A stretch of 64,000 nt of DNA from Bacillota bacterium (GTDB lineage Bacteria; Bacillota; Clostridia; Christensenellales; Aristaeellaceae). Under the pieces are notes generated by a model. It was not told where the DNA came from. It saw only the letters and a list, made by a program, of their open reading frames with translations, and did no database searches. The DNA is taken from NCBI GenBank assembly GCA_023425025.1, contig JAFADG010000035.1, positions 137,620-201,619 on the forward strand. The letters are read 5' to 3'. Positions 62,018-64,000 of this stretch are shown piece after piece (the stretch's first letter is position 1; the number at the start of each line of letters is the position of its first letter). Position numbers and translations under genes: made by a program.

Positions 62018-62851
62018 ATGGAACAGGCTTTACATAGGAGCTCCCGCACCGGCTGGCGCGATGAGGAATCAAATACTTTGTTCAGTGCCGTCAGGGAAGC
62101 GTCCCGGCAAGGGACGCCGTTGCGCAATGTATTTGAGCAGGTAGCTTCCTCTCTGGGCCGCAAGCCCAACAGTATCCGCAATTACTACTATGCACAGCTG
62201 CGCCAGCGGCCGGAAACCGGTTTGAACCGGGCGGCGCCCTTCCAGACCTTTACGGATGAGGAAGTGCGGGAGCTCCTGCGTACGGTGCTCATCGCCCGGG
62301 GCCAGGGCGTGTCCGTCCGTGCCTGTGTGATGCGCATGGCCGGCGGGGACAGGAGCATGATGCTCAGGTTCCAAAACAAGTACCGCTCCATCTTGAAAAA
62401 CCGGCCCCATCTTCTGATGGAAATCGCGGAGGAACTGCGCCGGGAAGGCGTTGCCGTTCCGGACGGCGCCGATGCATCCCGCATGCAGGAAGCGCCCTCG
62501 CGTACGGCGGCCCAGCTTTTAAAGGCGCAGCAGCTGTCCCAGGCGCTGGGCGATCCTGCCGTGATGCAGATGATGGAGGGGCTCAACGCGCTTTTGCAGC
62601 GGGCGCTTGCCTTCCGCGGCCGGGATAAGACCGTGGAGCTGGACCGGCTTCAGATTACGTACGATCTGGCGCGCATGCGCTGGGAGGATGAGCAGAACCG
62701 TCTGCAGGAAGCCGTGGGCGATATGCTGCACATTTGCCGGGAGTTCCTGGGCATGACCATGGAACGCAGGCAGGAGGGGCTGGAAGATTTTTCGGGCCTG
62801 CTGGCTGTGAAGATTTCCAACCTGGAAAACCTGCTTTCCAAAAGCGCATAA
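62018..62851 (+). CDS. RsfA-like putative transcription factor (SANT/Myb-like N-terminus)
   Basis: About 277 residues. An N-terminal Myb/SANT-like helix set (RTGWRDEESNTLFSAVREA..LGRKPNSIRNYYYAQL) resembles the RsfA family of sporulation regulators, with a second similar block (FTDEEVRELLRTVLIARGQG) and a long helical, probably coiled-coil C-terminus. GGAGG is 9 nt before the ATG at 62018. RsfA itself acts in the forespore; the role here is inferred. Followed by a strong terminator. Confidence 0.7.
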   Translation: MEQALHRSSRTGWRDEESNTLFSAVREASRQGTPLRNVFEQVASSLGRKPNSIRNYYYAQLRQRPETGLNRAAPFQTFTDEEVRELLRTVLIARGQGVSVRACVMRMAGGDRSMMLRFQNKYRSILKNRPHLLMEIAEELRREGVAVPDGADASRMQEAPSRTAAQLLKAQQLSQALGDPAVMQMMEGLNALLQRALAFRGRDKTVELDRLQITYDLARMRWEDEQNRLQEAVGDMLHICREFLGMTMERRQEGLEDFSGLLAVKISNLENLLSKSA

Positions 62852-62882
62852 AACCCGTCAGGTTTTTGTGCCTGCAGTGTTG

Positions 62883-62923
62883 AAACGCAGCCTGGCAAAG
62901 GAATGCTTTGCCAGGCTGCGTTT
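62883..62923. terminator. 18-bp hairpin terminator
   Basis: AAACGCAGCCTGGCAAAG / CTTTGCCAGGCTGCGTTT, 5-nt loop, between converging RsfA-like and DUF1540 genes. Confidence 0.85.
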
Positions 62924-62935
62924 GAAAGGCGATCC

Positions 62936-63112
62936 TTACTTACTGCGGCTTCTGTAGCTGGAGCACAAGCTTTCGTCTGGCTTGCCTGAGCCGCAGCCGG
63001 GTTTGGGTGAAACCTGAATGGATTCAAGGACACAAAGATTCTGTTTGTCGTTGTAATTGCAGCTTTCCACATTGCAATGGATGCACTGGCCCTTGCCATG
63101 TACATGAGACAA
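62936..63112 (-). CDS. DUF1540 Cys-rich protein
   Basis: A 58-residue protein: MSHVHGKGQCIHCNVESC, then NLCVLESIQVS and a final C before SSYRSRSK. The Cys spacing CxxC-x4-C matches DUF1540, small probably metal-binding proteins common in Clostridia. The start is a TTG at 63112 with GGGGAGG 8 nt upstream. Overlapping frames on both strands are longer but lack an SD and family match. Confidence 0.82.
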   Translation of the reverse strand: MSHVHGKGQCIHCNVESCNYNDKQNLCVLESIQVSPKPGCGSGKPDESLCSSYRSRSK

Positions 63113-63140
63113 CTCGCATACCTCCCCGCTTGTTCAGGAT

Positions 63141-63173
63141 GTGCCTGCCGAAAGAAAAACTCCTCCGGCAGGC
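63141..63173. other. Hairpin between DUF1540 and queT
   Basis: GCCTGCCG / CGGCAGGC 8-bp stem with a 15-nt loop in the divergent intergenic region; no preQ1 riboswitch consensus was recognised. Role unknown. Confidence 0.4.
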
Positions 63174-63195
63174 GTATTTTGCGCATGCGCTTCTG

Positions 63196-63224
63196 TTGCT
63201 ATGCCGGAGCAAGTATGGTATATT
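63196..63224 (+). promoter_or_regulatory. queT promoter
   Basis: TTGCTA (63196-63201), 17-bp spacer, extended TGG-TATATT (63219-63224). Confidence 0.65.
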
Positions 63225-63257
63225 CTTCAAAGCACAGATTGAAAGCGGGGGTTTATT

Positions 63258-63737
63258 ATGTGGAAAAGGATTCTTTCACCCAGAGGATTGACCATCAGCG
63301 CTGCGATTGCGGCCTTGTATGCCGTGCTTACATTGGTTGCTACGTTCTATTTTGGTGAAGTTCAGTTTCGGGTATCCGAAGCGCTGACGCTGCTTCCGGT
63401 ATTTTTTCCGGAAGCGATTCCTGGTTTATTTATCGGATGTCTCATTGCCAACCTGCTGATGGGCGCTGTACCTCTTGATATTGTCTTCGGAAGCCTCGCG
63501 TCTTTGCTTGCCGCGCTTTTGACGTATTTTTTGCGGAAAAACCGCTATGTGGCTGCCGTTCCGCCGGTGATTGTCAATGCGCTGATCGTTGGCATCGTCG
63601 TATTGCATTTCGCTTATGGCGCGCCGATGCTGGCCAGCATATTTTATGTGGCTGTCGGGCAAGCTGCATCATGTTATGTATTGGGGCTGCCTTTGCTCAA
63701 GGCGCTGGAAAAGACGGGCCTGACAAAGCTTCGCTGA
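63258..63737 (+). CDS. queT: QueT transporter family protein
   Basis: A 159-residue membrane protein with about five TMs. VQFRVSEALTLLPVFFPEAIPGLFIGC is the family signature; PF06177-type QueT proteins are ECF S components that take up queuosine precursors (preQ0/preQ1). GGGGG precedes the ATG. No riboswitch was found in the short leader. Confidence 0.92.
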   Translation: MWKRILSPRGLTISAAIAALYAVLTLVATFYFGEVQFRVSEALTLLPVFFPEAIPGLFIGCLIANLLMGAVPLDIVFGSLASLLAALLTYFLRKNRYVAAVPPVIVNALIVGIVVLHFAYGAPMLASIFYVAVGQAASCYVLGLPLLKALEKTGLTKLR

Positions 63738-63740
63738 GAA

Positions 63741-63756
63741 CCCCGGGCGTTCGGGG
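63741..63756 (+). terminator. queT terminator
   Basis: CCCCG / CGGGG stem with a short loop and CTTTTG tail, 4 bp after the stop. Confidence 0.7.
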
Positions 63757-63840
63757 CTTTTGCCGTGCACGTGCCAAAACTATTTCTGCAATCATCAAAA
63801 AGGTACATGTAAGCGTGCTCAGCACACAGCGACAAAACAA

Positions 63841-63872
63841 AAAAGCGCCATCGAGCAATCGATGGCGCTTTT
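63841..63872. terminator. Second hairpin terminator
   Basis: AAAAGCGCCATCGA / TCGATGGCGCTTTT, 14-bp perfect stem with GCAA loop, symmetric; may end a gene coming from beyond the window. Confidence 0.75.
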
Positions 63873-64000
63873 GAAATGGAGCTTTAGCGTTATGAATCCA
63901 CCAGTTGAGCTGGTGGGGGTAAAAGGCTTTAGCTTTCAGCCGTAGAGCGAAGCGAATGACAAGTTTTTTTGCCGTTCGCAGCGCAAGAGTAAGGGCTATA
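63873..64000. other. Window-edge intergenic DNA with a hairpin
   Basis: CCACCAG / CTGGTGG (63898-63916) and a partial AAAGGCT/AGCTTT repeat. Looks like the end of a small repeat or insertion sequence running off the window; no gene seen. Confidence 0.3.

Noticed and set aside
63113..63257. preQ1 riboswitch upstream of queT
   Set aside because: No preQ1-I or -II consensus could be found; only a hairpin and an ordinary promoter are visible.

Overview
The window looks like chromosomal DNA of an anaerobic, probably spore-forming, Gram-positive Clostridia-type bacterium (Bacillota) of moderately high GC. Signs are: strong Shine-Dalgarno sites with many TTG and GTG starts, a sortase with an LPxTG-type surface protein, superoxide reductase, bacteriohemerythrin, ferrous iron uptake, ECF-type substrate-binding subunits, a CotH-type protein and an RsfA-like regulator. 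No rRNA, tRNA, CRISPR array or intact transposase gene was found. The genus cannot be named from the sequence alone.

Layout. 1-12.8 kb: a truncated CotH-kinase surface protein; a hemerythrin-CheX pair; a MacAB-type ABC exporter (ATPase, permease, adaptor) divergent from its likely TetR repressor; a DUF3048 protein; then a secreted protein and an unusual long-linker sortase. 13.0-23.3 kb: one giant (about 3,420-residue) LPVTG-anchored adhesin read toward that sortase. 23.8-32.5 kb: ECF S-component, ferritin-like protein, DUF1858, glyoxalase, metallo-beta-lactamase-fold hydrolase, phosphodiesterase, PHP phosphatase and addA, all on the minus strand. 32.7-37.8 kb: glycogen phosphorylase, a GH13 alpha-glucanase and a sirtuin on the plus strand.

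32.5-41.1 kb carries chromosome-maintenance signals: two consensus parS sites 40 bp apart, recF, dnaN, and a 414-bp DnaA-box-like region upstream of dnaN. This suggests the window lies near the replication origin, although dnaA is not next to dnaN. Between the sirtuin and recF is a gene-free stretch that folds into a convincing, unrecognised structured RNA with a kissing-loop pair, a 26-bp long-range helix and a terminator.

41-64 kb: a NYN-LOTUS protein, GntR regulator, Nudix hydrolase, superoxide reductase, transglutaminase, the feoA-feoA-feoB-Cys-rich iron operon with repeated GTTAG-N6-CTAAC boxes, pyruvate kinase, an M28 peptidase, a GNAT protein, a GNAT-Rnk fusion, a phosphoesterase, a sugar isomerase/oxidoreductase pair divergent from an AraC regulator, phosphoglucomutase, a solute-binding-like protein, an RsfA-like regulator, a DUF1540 protein and QueT. 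Glycogen phosphorylase, the GH13 enzyme, phosphoglucomutase and pyruvate kinase together sketch alpha-glucan use feeding glycolysis. Several small inverted-repeat elements are scattered through the right half.
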